Source: Candidatus Cacconaster caballi (lineage in GTDB: Bacteria > Bacteroidota > Bacteroidia > Bacteroidales > UBA932). From it: DNA of 64,000 nt. The stretch covers positions 1 to 64,000 of the forward strand of contig JAGHST010000016.1 in NCBI GenBank assembly GCA_018065695.1, read 5' to 3'. Positions within the stretch are counted from its first letter, which is position 1. Each line of letters begins with the position of its first letter. A program made the translations under genes and the position numbers. The notes under the pieces were generated by a model. The model was given only the letters and a program-made list of their open reading frames with translations. It made no database searches and was not told the DNA's origin. Below are positions 47,566-56,279 of the stretch, in pieces.

Positions 47566-47903
47566 AGGCGGACTTGTAAGCCGAATTCTGTACCCTTGCG
47601 GGCTTCTGTCATTTATCTGATGCAGCCTACCCCCCGACAAAGGACGAGCAACCCTTGACTGTCGGTATATTTGGCCTTGCAGCCCTCCGGTGTGTACCGC
47701 CACGGCGTCACCGCCGCAGCCCGTGAGCTCTTGCCTCACGTTTTCACCCTTGCCGGCAAAGGAACGGGTCCGCTCCCGCCGGCGGTTGTTTTCTGTTACA
47801 CCAACCATAAGCTTACGCCCATCTGTGCTTTCCACAGGGAGGTGCTCTTTGCTGTCCGGACTTTCCTCACCGCAACCGGCGCGACAGAACAGTCCACCTT
47901 CAA
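47566..47903 (-). ncRNA. rnpB: RNase P RNA (bacterial type A)
   Basis: Minus strand GAAGGTGGACTGTTCTG...GAGGAAAGTCCGGAC ... ACAGAATTCGGCTTACAAGTCCGCC, then a T8 run. Confidence 0.97.
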
Positions 47904-47907
47904 GCCG

Positions 47908-47915
47908 CAAATATA
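47908..47915 (-). promoter_or_regulatory. -7 box (TATATTTG) for rnpB
   Basis: Matches TAnnTTTG just upstream of the RNase P RNA 5' end. Confidence 0.55.
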
Positions 47916-47950
47916 CAAAAAAAGCAGGTCTCCACTACGGGAAACCTGCC
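47916..47950 (-). terminator. Intrinsic terminator after the rpmB-rpmG-DUF4295 unit
   Basis: GGCAGGT...ACCTGC followed by TTTTTTT on the minus strand. Confidence 0.8.
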
Positions 47951-47970
47951 TTAATTATATCGTTGCTCAA

Positions 47971-48129
47971 TTAATTCTTGAAATAATCGGCAACACCGTC
48001 GGTAGGAACGAACTCCTCCTGGAACTGATAAGCTCCGGTGCGCTCTGATTTTACCATCTTTATGCACTTTACAACATTTCTCAATGCTGATTTGTCACCA
48101 CTGAAGGTTGCAACCGCTTTCTTTGCCAT
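47971..48129 (-). CDS. DUF4295 family protein (52 aa)
   Basis: MAKKAVATFSGDKSALRNVVKCIKMVKSERTGAYQFQEEFVPTDGVADYFKN*; adjacent to rpmG/rpmB. Absent from the ORF track because of its size. Confidence 0.9.
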   Translation of the reverse strand: MAKKAVATFSGDKSALRNVVKCIKMVKSERTGAYQFQEEFVPTDGVADYFKN

Positions 48130-48146
48130 AGTACTGTAAGGTTATG

Positions 48147-48329
48147 TTATTTGATTTCCTTGTGAACCGTATACTTCTTGAGGTATGGATTGTATTTCTT
48201 GAGTTCCATACGCTCTGTAGTATTCTTCTTGTTTTTTGTAGTGATGTATCTTGAGATACCGGGAACACCACTTTCTCTCTGCTCTGTGCACTCGAGAATT
48301 ACCTGTACTCTATTACCTTTTTTAGCCAT
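48147..48329 (-). CDS. rpmG: 50S ribosomal protein L33
   Basis: [17 protein letters not shown]...[35 protein letters not shown]. Confidence 0.96.
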   Translation of the reverse strand: MAKKGNRVQVILECTEQRESGVPGISRYITTKNKKNTTERMELKKYNPYLKKYTVHKEIK

Positions 48330-48340
48330 AGCAGTAAGAA

Positions 48341-48583
48341 TTAAAAGATGTTGATTAAACCTTTTTCCCTTGATACCTTGAGGGTTTCGTTAAGACCGTT
48401 CTTGTAGATGGTCTTCATACCCTTGCAGGAAACCTTGAGAGTGATGAATCTTTGTTCGTCTTCCAACCAGAATCTCTTGGTCTTGAGGTTCGGTGCGAAC
48501 TCGCGTTTTGTGCGTCTTTTAGAATGGGAAACATTGTTTCCGATCATTCTTTTCTTTCCTGTAACTTGACAAACTCGTGCCAT
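48341..48583 (-). CDS. rpmB: 50S ribosomal protein L28
   Basis: [38 protein letters not shown]. Confidence 0.97.
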   Translation of the reverse strand: MARVCQVTGKKRMIGNNVSHSKRRTKREFAPNLKTKRFWLEDEQRFITLKVSCKGMKTIYKNGLNETLKVSREKGLINIF

Positions 48584-48673
48584 TGTATATCTACTTTTAT
48601 ATTATTTTCCAAAGGGGCTGCAAATATCTTGATTTTTATTCAAAAAACCAAATAATTCGCCCAATTATTTTAA

Positions 48674-50026
48674 TCACCTGCACAATTTGAAGATGCGACC
48701 CCATCTTATACTCCTCGGAAATCTCTTGTTGGCATCCGTGGAGAACCATATCAGGGAAGGTTTTCCTACTATATGGTCTTCCGGAACGAAACCCCAGTAG
48801 CGGGAATCCAGAGAGTTGTGGCGGTTGTCGCCCATCATGAAATAATAGTCCATGGCAAAGGTGTAGGAATCGGTTTCAACACCGTTGATGATGAACTTTC
48901 CTTCAGGAGTCTCTTCGAGGGTATTGTGCTCGTACACTTCAATAATCCTGCGATACAGAGCTATGTTGTCCCCGGTCAAAGCGACAGTCTCCCCTGCCTT
49001 CGGTATCCAGAGAGGACCGTAGTTGTCCTTGGTCCAGCCTGTGCGGGTAAACGGGAAAAGAAATACCTCAGAATCGTAATAGTCTGCAGGATAGATATCT
49101 ATGTTGGGAGTGACGCTCACCACCGTCTGCATTTTTGAAATCTTTTCGAGCTTCTCCGCTGTCAGAGGCAGTGCAGGATATCCCGGGAGTGACTGCGAAT
49201 ACCAGACTTCTCCCGTATTGAGGCCCATCTGAGACAACGTGACGGCATTCAGCGGCTGCCCCTGAGTCACCACCCTGTAGGTATTCTGAATACCCGGATA
49301 GTTTTCCTGAGGCTCTCCGTTGACATACACCCATCCGTCTCTGATTTCAAGAGTATCGCCGGCAACTGCAACACAACGTTTGACATAGTGATCTTTCTTG
49401 TCGGAAGGTCGCGCTACCAGAGGTCCGTATGTCTTTATGGCATAATCCCTTGAAGTCATTCTGACGTGCGTGTAGTAGTCTTCGGCCGGAGCCTTGGCCA
49501 GAACCGTATCGCCGTGAGGGAAGCAGAAGACCACATAGTCGTCTCTCTTCACCGAGCCGAAACCCTTGATGCGGCGGTAATCGAACTGCAATGCGGTGGA
49601 GTAACTCTCCTTGCCGGAAATCGGCATCGTATTGTGGACGAAAGGCATCGATATCGGGGTTTGCGGCAGCCTCGGGCCATAGGCCACTTTGCTGACAAAG
49701 AGGTAATCGCCTGTCATCAGGGAACTTTCCATAGAAGAGGACGGTATCTTGAAAGCTTGGAAGAAGAAGATGTTGATGAAACTCACGACAACAGTGGCGA
49801 AGAGAATGGCATCAATCCATCCCAGCAGGGCACCGTTGCGCGGCTTACCGTTCTTCTTTTTTCCGGTTATGAATTCCTTGAGTTTTTGGGAAACACACAG
49901 TTCATAGAGCACAGGGAGGCCCAGCAGCCACCACCAGTTGCCCATCCAGACAAGCCACAAGATATAGAGTGCGGCCCAGAAAGCAAGCCGCACCCATTTG
50001 TTTCTATAGAATTCCTTGAATTTCAA
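48674..50026 (-). CDS. lepB: Signal peptidase I (extended Bacteroidota type)
   Basis: FKIPSSSMESSLMTGDYLFVSKVAYGPR; KRCVAVAGDTLEI; MMGDNRHNSLDSRYWGFVPEDHIVGKP. Confidence 0.96.
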   Translation of the reverse strand: MKFKEFYRNKWVRLAFWAALYILWLVWMGNWWWLLGLPVLYELCVSQKLKEFITGKKKNGKPRNGALLGWIDAILFATVVVSFINIFFFQAFKIPSSSMESSLMTGDYLFVSKVAYGPRLPQTPISMPFVHNTMPISGKESYSTALQFDYRRIKGFGSVKRDDYVVFCFPHGDTVLAKAPAEDYYTHVRMTSRDYAIKTYGPLVARPSDKKDHYVKRCVAVAGDTLEIRDGWVYVNGEPQENYPGIQNTYRVVTQGQPLNAVTLSQMGLNTGEVWYSQSLPGYPALPLTAEKLEKISKMQTVVSVTPNIDIYPADYYDSEVFLFPFTRTGWTKDNYGPLWIPKAGETVALTGDNIALYRRIIEVYEHNTLEETPEGKFIINGVETDSYTFAMDYYFMMGDNRHNSLDSRYWGFVPEDHIVGKPSLIWFSTDANKRFPRSIRWGRIFKLCR

Positions 50027-50032
50027 GACTGT

Positions 50033-50377
50033 TTATTTCACTGATTTGATGATAGCCTCGAATGCCTTAGGATTGTTCATCGCGAGATCTGCGAGAACCT
50101 TGCGGTTCAGACCGACGTTCTTCTCTGCGAGTTTACCCATAAACTGTGAGTAGTTCATACCATGCTGGCGTGCAGCGGCATTGATACGGGTTATCCAAAG
50201 AGCACGGAACGTGCGTTTTTTGTTCTTGCGGTCGCGGTATGCGTAAGTCAAACCTTTTTCATAGGTATTCTTCGCAACGGTCCAGACATTCTTCCTCTCG
50301 AGGAAGTTACCGCGGGTCTGTTTTAAAATCTTTTTGCGGCGTGCTCTTGAAGCAACACTATTTACCGATCTTGGCAT
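50033..50377 (-). CDS. rplT: 50S ribosomal protein L20
   Basis: [23 protein letters not shown]...[20 protein letters not shown]. Confidence 0.97.
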   Translation of the reverse strand: MPRSVNSVASRARRKKILKQTRGNFLERKNVWTVAKNTYEKGLTYAYRDRKNKKRTFRALWITRINAAARQHGMNYSQFMGKLAEKNVGLNRKVLADLAMNNPKAFEAIIKSVK

Positions 50378-50454
50378 AATTGATTTGATTTTTGGGTGTC
50401 AGCGCCCGCCTCTGCGGCGGAACTTTACGGCTGAGCATCCGGTTAAACATTGAT

Positions 50455-50649
50455 TTACTTAACTAACAAAGCTTTTACTCTCTTGAGGTCAACCTTTTCG
50501 ATCATTGCCACGTGAGTGAGGTTTCTTTTCTGCTTCTTAGTCTTTTTGGTGAGAATGTGGCTCTTGTAAGCGTGTTTTCTCTTTACTTTTCCAGAACCGG
50601 TGAGCGTGAAACGCTTCTTTGAACCGGAGTTGGTCTTCATTTTTGGCAT
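50455..50649 (-). CDS. rpmI: 50S ribosomal protein L35
   Basis: [46 protein letters not shown]. Confidence 0.97.
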   Translation of the reverse strand: MPKMKTNSGSKKRFTLTGSGKVKRKHAYKSHILTKKTKKQKRNLTHVAMIEKVDLKRVKALLVK

Positions 50650-50689
50650 TGTTAAAAAAATTTAACTGTTATTAATAAGTGTTATTCGA

Positions 50690-51289
50690 TTACTTCTTTT
50701 TGACAGGAGCTATCATCATAATCATACGCTTGCCTTCAAGTTTCGGCATCTGTTCGGCCTTTCCGTACTCCTCAAGCTCTACGGCGAATCTCAAAAGAAG
50801 TTTTTCGCCCTGCTCGGAGAAAAGGATTGAACGGCCGCGGAAAAACACGTATGCCTTAACCTTCGAACCTTCCTGAAGGAAACTCTTCGCGTGGTTGAGC
50901 TTGAACTGGAAGTCGTGTTCGTCGGTCTGCGGACCGAAACGTATCTCCTTGATAACCACTTTGGAGGAGTTTGCCTTCTGCTCCTTCGCCTTCTTTTTCT
51001 GCTGATAGACGAACTTCTGATAGTCCATTATCTTGCAGACAGGAGGATCGGCCGCAGCGGAAATCTCGACAAGGTCGAGTTCCTGGTCTTCAGCCATCTG
51101 GAGTGCCTGAGAAAGAGTGTATATTCCCTGCTCAGGTACATTTTCACCTACGACACGTACCCTTGGGGCAGTGATTCTGTCGTTGATGCGCAATCCGTCA
51201 TCCTTGTCCTTCCTGTTCTGAGGAAGGCGCTGGTCGGGCTGACGCGGTGCGGTAGGTTTCGGTTTCGGTGGACGATAGTTAGTTGCTAT
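50690..51289 (-). CDS. infC: Translation initiation factor IF-3, extended to an ATA start codon
   Basis: IF-3 core [15 protein letters not shown]...[32 protein letters not shown]. In-frame N-extension (ATA)[32 protein letters not shown] preceded by GGGAGGA; in-frame TAA 7 codons before the ATA. Confidence 0.88.
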   Translation of the reverse strand: MATNYRPPKPKPTAPRQPDQRLPQNRKDKDDGLRINDRITAPRVRVVGENVPEQGIYTLSQALQMAEDQELDLVEISAAADPPVCKIMDYQKFVYQQKKKAKEQKANSSKVVIKEIRFGPQTDEHDFQFKLNHAKSFLQEGSKVKAYVFFRGRSILFSEQGEKLLLRFAVELEEYGKAEQMPKLEGKRMIMMIAPVKKK

Positions 51290-51317
51290 GGCTGTATCCT
51301 CCCAAGTTTAGCGGTAA

Positions 51318-53273
51318 TTATTCAAGTTCCTTGTCTATTTCACCTTTAATATATTTGGCGAACTCCTCTACCGGCATTTCACCCAAGTTCTCTCCACCCT
51401 GCTTTCTAACAGACACTGAGCCGTTTGTCTCTTCCTTCTCACCCACAACAAGCAGGAACGGCATACGCTTGAGCTCGTTCTCGCGAATCTTTTTGCCGAT
51501 AGTTTCGTTACGATCGTCAATTGAAGCGCGAATTTCGTAATTATTAAGTAATTCGCAAACTTTTTTTGCAAAATCGTTATATTTTTCACTTACAGGCAGT
51601 ATCATCACCTGATCCGGAGCGAGCCAGAGAGGAAGTTTTCCGCCGGTATGTTCGAGAAGAACAGCCACGAAGCGTTCCATCGAGCCGAACGGTGCGCGAT
51701 GTATCATTACAGGGCGATGCTTCTTGTCGTCAGCTCCCACATACTCGAGTTCGAAACGTTCCGGAAGATTGTAGTCCACCTGGATTGTACCGAGCTGCCA
51801 GCTGCGTCCTATGGCATCCTTCACCATAAAATCAAGCTTCGGGCCGTAGAAAGCGGCCTCGTCATATTCGACAACCGTAGGAAGGCCTTTTTCTGCAGCA
51901 GCCTCCTGAATTGCGCGTTCCGCCTTCTCCCAATTCTCCTCGCTGCCGATGTATTTGCTATGGTCTGTCTGGTGGCGGAGGGAGACCTGAGCCGTAAATT
52001 TATCGAACTTCAAAGTTCTGAAGATGTAGAGCACAATGTCGATTACCTTGCAGAACTCATCCTTGAGCTGATCCGGACGGCAGAAGAGGTGGGCGTCGTC
52101 CTGAGTGAAACCGCGCACGCGTGTCAGACCGTGAAGTTCACCGCTCTGTTCGTAGCGGTAGACCGTACCGAACTCGGCATAACGCAAAGGAAGATCCTTG
52201 TAGCTGCGTGGCTTGGACTTGTAGATTTCGCAGTGGTGAGGACAATTCATAGGCTTGAGAAGATACTCCTCCCCCTCCTGCGGAGTTGTAATCGGCCGGA
52301 AGGAATCCTTGCCGTATTTTGCCCAGTGGCCTGAAGTTATGTAAAGTTCCTTGTTTCCGATGTGCGGAGTAATTACTTGCAGATAGCCGTACTGCTTTTG
52401 AACCTTGCGCAGGAACTGCTCCAGACGGTCGCGGAGAGCCGCACCTTTCGGGAGCCAGAGAGGAAGACCCATACCTACTTTTGAAGAGAAGGTAAAAAGT
52501 TCCATCTCCTTGCCGAGCTTGCGGTGGTCGCGTTTCTTGGCCTCTTCAAGCATCACCAGATACTCGTCGAGCATACTCTTCTTCGGGAAGGTTATGCCGT
52601 AGATGCGGGTAAGCTGCTTGTTGTGCTCGTCACCCCGCCAGTATGCGCCTGCTATCGAGAGGAGCTTCACAGCCTTTATGACGGATGTGTTTCTCAGATG
52701 CGGACCGCGGCACAGGTCGGTGAAGCCGCCGTTGGTGTAGAAGGTTATGGTGCCGTCTTCGAGGTCACGGATGAGCTCGCATTTGTACTGGTCTCCCTTT
52801 TGGGTATATTTCTTCATCGCCTCGGCTTTGGTCACGTCGATGCGGGTGAACTTCTCGCCGCTTCTGGCGAGTTCGATCATCTTTTCTTCTATCTTCTTGA
52901 GATCCGCCTCCACGAGTTGCCTTTCACCAAGGTCCACATCATAGTAGAAACCGTTTTCTATGGCAGGGCCTATGCCGAACTTGACACCGGGAAATATGGC
53001 TTCAAGAGCTTCCGCCATAAGGTGTGATGAGGAGTGCCAGAATGTGTATTTGCCTTCCTTGTCATCCCATTTGTGAAGTTTCAGCGAGGCATCCTCAGTG
53101 ATGGGGCGGTCGAGATCGTATATCCTGCCGTCCACCGATGCAGACAACACATCGGCTGCCAGACGGGGACTGATGCTCTCTGCAATCTGATAAGCGGTTA
53201 TTCCGCTTTCAAACTCTTTGACGTTACCGTCAGGAAATGTTATTTTAATCATTACAACAGATTTTTGATTCAT
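51318..53273 (-). CDS. thrS: Threonyl-tRNA synthetase
   Basis: TGS domain ([27 protein letters not shown]), editing-domain [10 protein letters not shown], class II core; anticodon-binding C-terminus. Start may be 53252 (MIKITF). Confidence 0.97.
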   Translation of the reverse strand: MNQKSVVMIKITFPDGNVKEFESGITAYQIAESISPRLAADVLSASVDGRIYDLDRPITEDASLKLHKWDDKEGKYTFWHSSSHLMAEALEAIFPGVKFGIGPAIENGFYYDVDLGERQLVEADLKKIEEKMIELARSGEKFTRIDVTKAEAMKKYTQKGDQYKCELIRDLEDGTITFYTNGGFTDLCRGPHLRNTSVIKAVKLLSIAGAYWRGDEHNKQLTRIYGITFPKKSMLDEYLVMLEEAKKRDHRKLGKEMELFTFSSKVGMGLPLWLPKGAALRDRLEQFLRKVQKQYGYLQVITPHIGNKELYITSGHWAKYGKDSFRPITTPQEGEEYLLKPMNCPHHCEIYKSKPRSYKDLPLRYAEFGTVYRYEQSGELHGLTRVRGFTQDDAHLFCRPDQLKDEFCKVIDIVLYIFRTLKFDKFTAQVSLRHQTDHSKYIGSEENWEKAERAIQEAAAEKGLPTVVEYDEAAFYGPKLDFMVKDAIGRSWQLGTIQVDYNLPERFELEYVGADDKKHRPVMIHRAPFGSMERFVAVLLEHTGGKLPLWLAPDQVMILPVSEKYNDFAKKVCELLNNYEIRASIDDRNETIGKKIRENELKRMPFLLVVGEKEETNGSVSVRKQGGENLGEMPVEEFAKYIKGEIDKELE

Positions 53274-53297
53274 CCTGCAAATTTAGGTTTTATTTTC

Positions 53298-53305
53298 TAT
53301 CTTTG
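53298..53305 (+). promoter_or_regulatory. Bacteroidota-type -7 box (TATCTTTG)
   Basis: TATCTTTG, 23 bp upstream of the ATG at 53329. Confidence 0.5.
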
Positions 53306-53328
53306 CACTGTCAATACCAATAAATATT

Positions 53329-53847
53329 ATGAATAATTCGGATTCCAAGTGGAGCGGCGCCGCAAAGGACGGCCTTTTGCTGTCTCTTGTAACCATTGTT
53401 GTAATAACCCTTCAGATGCTTACAGGAAGCTCCTTCCTGAATATGCTCCTATGGACCATCAAAACAGTCGGCAGCCTCTGGATTCTGACAATATTCATGA
53501 AGAAATCGGCTCTCCTCAGGCCAGGTGAATCTCCGTTCGGATACGGATTCAGGGTCTGTCTCTGCTCTTCTGCTGTAATTGCAGTCTATAACCTTCTGCT
53601 CTACGGATTCCTGTTTCCCAACTATGCTACGGAAGCGATAGAATCGGCAATGCGGGTCATCAGCACCGCCTCCATCCCAAATTACGATGAATTCAGCACA
53701 ATGATGGCAAAGGTCGAAGACAACTATGCGCAGATACAATGTGTCAGCACATTTCTCTGGTGTACGTTTTTCGGTCTGATTGCTAGCGCAATAGCCGGCA
53801 GCAGCATCTCCAGAAGGAAAGACATTTTCGAGGACGGCCAAATTTAG
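53329..53847 (+). CDS. DUF4199-like membrane protein
   Basis: Four predicted TM segments, DUF4199-like spacing; directly upstream of a GT2 gene. Confidence 0.7.
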   Translation: MNNSDSKWSGAAKDGLLLSLVTIVVITLQMLTGSSFLNMLLWTIKTVGSLWILTIFMKKSALLRPGESPFGYGFRVCLCSSAVIAVYNLLLYGFLFPNYATEAIESAMRVISTASIPNYDEFSTMMAKVEDNYAQIQCVSTFLWCTFFGLIASAIAGSSISRRKDIFEDGQI

Positions 53848-53855
53848 AATCCGCC

Positions 53856-54815
53856 ATGGAACTTTCCGTCGTCATATCTCTCTACAACGAGAAGGAATCA
53901 CTGCCCGAACTGACGCAGTGGATAGTCCGCTCTTTCGAAGGTCATTTCAATGATTATGAAATCATTATGGTCGACGACGGCAGCACGGACGGCTCCTGGG
54001 AATGTATCCGCAATCTTGCAGAGCAATATTCGCAGATACGGGCAATCCGCCTGCGCCGCAACTACGGCAAGTCGGCGGCACTCTATTGCGGTTTCGAAGC
54101 AGCCTGCGGCGATGTGGTGGTCACAATGGACGCAGACCTCCAGGACAGTCCGGAAGAGGTGCCTGAAATGGTCAGAATGATTCGCGAAGAAGGACTTGAC
54201 ATCGTTTCCGGGTGGAAAAAGAAACGCTACGACAGCAGGCTTACCAAGAATCTTCCTTCCAAGCTATACAATGCTACGGCAAGGAAAGTGACCGGCATCA
54301 GGCTCCACGATATGAACTGCGGCCTCAAGGCATACAAAAAGGAGGTTGTGAAAAACATAGAGGTTTACGGCGAGATGCACCGATTCATCCCGTACCTTGC
54401 CAAGAACGCCGGATTCGGACGGATAGGTGAAAAGGTCGTTCACCATCAGGCGCGCAAATACGGGAAAAGCAAATTCGGACCGAGCCGTTTCATCCACGGA
54501 TTCCTGGACCTTCTTTCAATATGGTTCCTTCAGAAATTCGGCAAGAAGCCTATGCACCTCTTCGGTGCCGGAGGCATGCTCCTGTTTATGGTCGGTGCTG
54601 TCATTGCCGCGTGGCTCATCATAGACAAACTGCTATGCCAGTCCCGCAGCATACCTTTCAGAGCTGTCACTGACCAGCCTCTGTTCTACATCTCCCTTGT
54701 AGCGGTCATCATAGGAGCACAGCTCTTTATGACAGGGTTCCTGGCCGAGCTGATCTCACGAAACAGTCAGGACAGGAACCGTTACAATATCAGGGAGAAA
54801 ATCCGTCAGATGTGA
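53856..54815 (+). CDS. Family 2 glycosyltransferase (polyisoprenyl-phosphate type, DPM/GtrB-like)
   Basis: ELSVVISLYNEKESLPEL, MVDDGSTDGSWE, VVTMDADLQDSPEEVPEM, two C-terminal TM. Confidence 0.92.
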   Translation: MELSVVISLYNEKESLPELTQWIVRSFEGHFNDYEIIMVDDGSTDGSWECIRNLAEQYSQIRAIRLRRNYGKSAALYCGFEAACGDVVVTMDADLQDSPEEVPEMVRMIREEGLDIVSGWKKKRYDSRLTKNLPSKLYNATARKVTGIRLHDMNCGLKAYKKEVVKNIEVYGEMHRFIPYLAKNAGFGRIGEKVVHHQARKYGKSKFGPSRFIHGFLDLLSIWFLQKFGKKPMHLFGAGGMLLFMVGAVIAAWLIIDKLLCQSRSIPFRAVTDQPLFYISLVAVIIGAQLFMTGFLAELISRNSQDRNRYNIREKIRQM

Positions 54816-56194
54816 ACCGCTTCGTTTCCGGAAGCAGCGGCAGCTTCCATAATAGCCTCGCTCATAGTAGGATGAGGGAATACTGAATCCACCAGCTGCT
54901 TTGCCGTAACACCCATGTTACGTGCCACGACGATTCCTCCTATCATCTCAGAAACATTGTCACCTACCAGATGCGCTCCGAGAATCCTGTCTGTGGCGGC
55001 ATCCACTATCAGTTTTACGAAGCCGTCACGCGATCCTGCGGCTGTTGCTTTGCCTGATGCCGTGAAAGGGAATTTGCCCACGCGGTAGTCCAGTCCCTGC
55101 TCCTTCGCCTTTTTCTCTGTAATGCCCACAGAAGCCACCTCCGGAGTGATATAGGTACAGCCCGGGATGTTGCCGTAATCTATAGGCGCCGGATTCTTTC
55201 CGGCTATTGCCTTGACGCAGTATTCCGCCTCGGCTGAAGCTACGTGTGCAAGAGCCTGGGTCGGTATGATGTCGCCTATTGCATACAATCCGTCAACGCT
55301 GGTCTTGTAATTCCCGTCCACAACAATCTTGCCCCTGTTCATCTCCACGCCTAATTCTTCGAGGCCTATGCCTTCGGTATTCGGGCGGACGCCCACTGCG
55401 GAAAGAACCTGCTCCGCCTCTACGATCTCCTCTCCCCTTTTCGTCTCCACGACCAGTTTGCAGAGATCGCCGGAGGTATCCACGCTCTTGACGGAAGAGG
55501 AAACCATCACCTTCATTCCCATCTTCCTGAAGGAGCGGCTTATCTGCGCGGCCGTATCTTCATCCTCGACAGGGAGAATCTGCGGCATGAATTCTATGAG
55601 GGTCACGTCCACTCCGAGTGAGCGGTAGAAAAATGCGAATTCGCTTCCTATCGCCCCGGAGCCTATGACTGCCAGACTCTTTGGCAACCTGTCGGGAACC
55701 AGTGCCTGACGGTAGCATATGATTTTTTCACCGTCTATCGGAGCGAAAGGCAGACTTGCAGCCCTTGAGCCTGTGGCAAGAATGATATGATCCGCCTCAT
55801 AAACGGTTTTGGAGTCATCTTCAGAAGACACTTCCACCTTTCCTCCGGCGAGCACTTTACCGAATCCCTTGATAACCTGTACATTATTCTTCTTGAAGAG
55901 ATATTCGATGCCTTTATTCATCGTAGCGGAGACTCCCCGGCTGCGGGCAACTATCGCCTGAAGGTCCGCCTGCACGTTTTCTGCAGAAAAGCCGTATGAA
56001 GCGCCGTTCTCGGCATAGTGTAAAGCCTGAGCGCTCTTGAGAAGAGCCTTGGTCGGGATGCATCCCCAATTGAGGCAGATGCCGCCGAGTTCGTTACATT
56101 CTACAACAGCAGTGTTGAAGCCCAGTTGTGCAGCCTTGATGGCAGCTACATATCCTCCAGGACCCGATCCGATGACAATAATATCGTATTTCAT
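54806..56194 (-). CDS. lpdA: Dihydrolipoyl dehydrogenase
   Basis: IIVIGSGPGGYVAAIKAAQLG, ELGGICLNWGCIPTKALL, VFPHPTMSEAIMEAA. Confidence 0.96.
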   Translation of the reverse strand: MKYDIIVIGSGPGGYVAAIKAAQLGFNTAVVECNELGGICLNWGCIPTKALLKSAQALHYAENGASYGFSAENVQADLQAIVARSRGVSATMNKGIEYLFKKNNVQVIKGFGKVLAGGKVEVSSEDDSKTVYEADHIILATGSRAASLPFAPIDGEKIICYRQALVPDRLPKSLAVIGSGAIGSEFAFFYRSLGVDVTLIEFMPQILPVEDEDTAAQISRSFRKMGMKVMVSSSVKSVDTSGDLCKLVVETKRGEEIVEAEQVLSAVGVRPNTEGIGLEELGVEMNRGKIVVDGNYKTSVDGLYAIGDIIPTQALAHVASAEAEYCVKAIAGKNPAPIDYGNIPGCTYITPEVASVGITEKKAKEQGLDYRVGKFPFTASGKATAAGSRDGFVKLIVDAATDRILGAHLVGDNVSEMIGGIVVARNMGVTAKQLVDSVFPHPTMSEAIMEAAAASGNEAVHI

Positions 56195-56279
56195 ATGAAT
56201 GATTAAATGGTTTCACTTTATGGCCGGGAAGTGCAATCTACCCCGACAAACTTCCGAAAGCTCAGCTTACTTCAAGGCT

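Noticed and set aside
47335-47910. 191-aa minus-strand ORF and the plus-strand ORFs at 47671 and 47690
   Set aside because: They lie over the RNase P RNA, identified by its GAGGAAAGTCCGGAC core.
50690-51193. infC start at TTG 51193
   Set aside because: It would remove the N-terminal extension and has no nearby SD; the ATA at 51289 has a well-spaced GGGAGGA.
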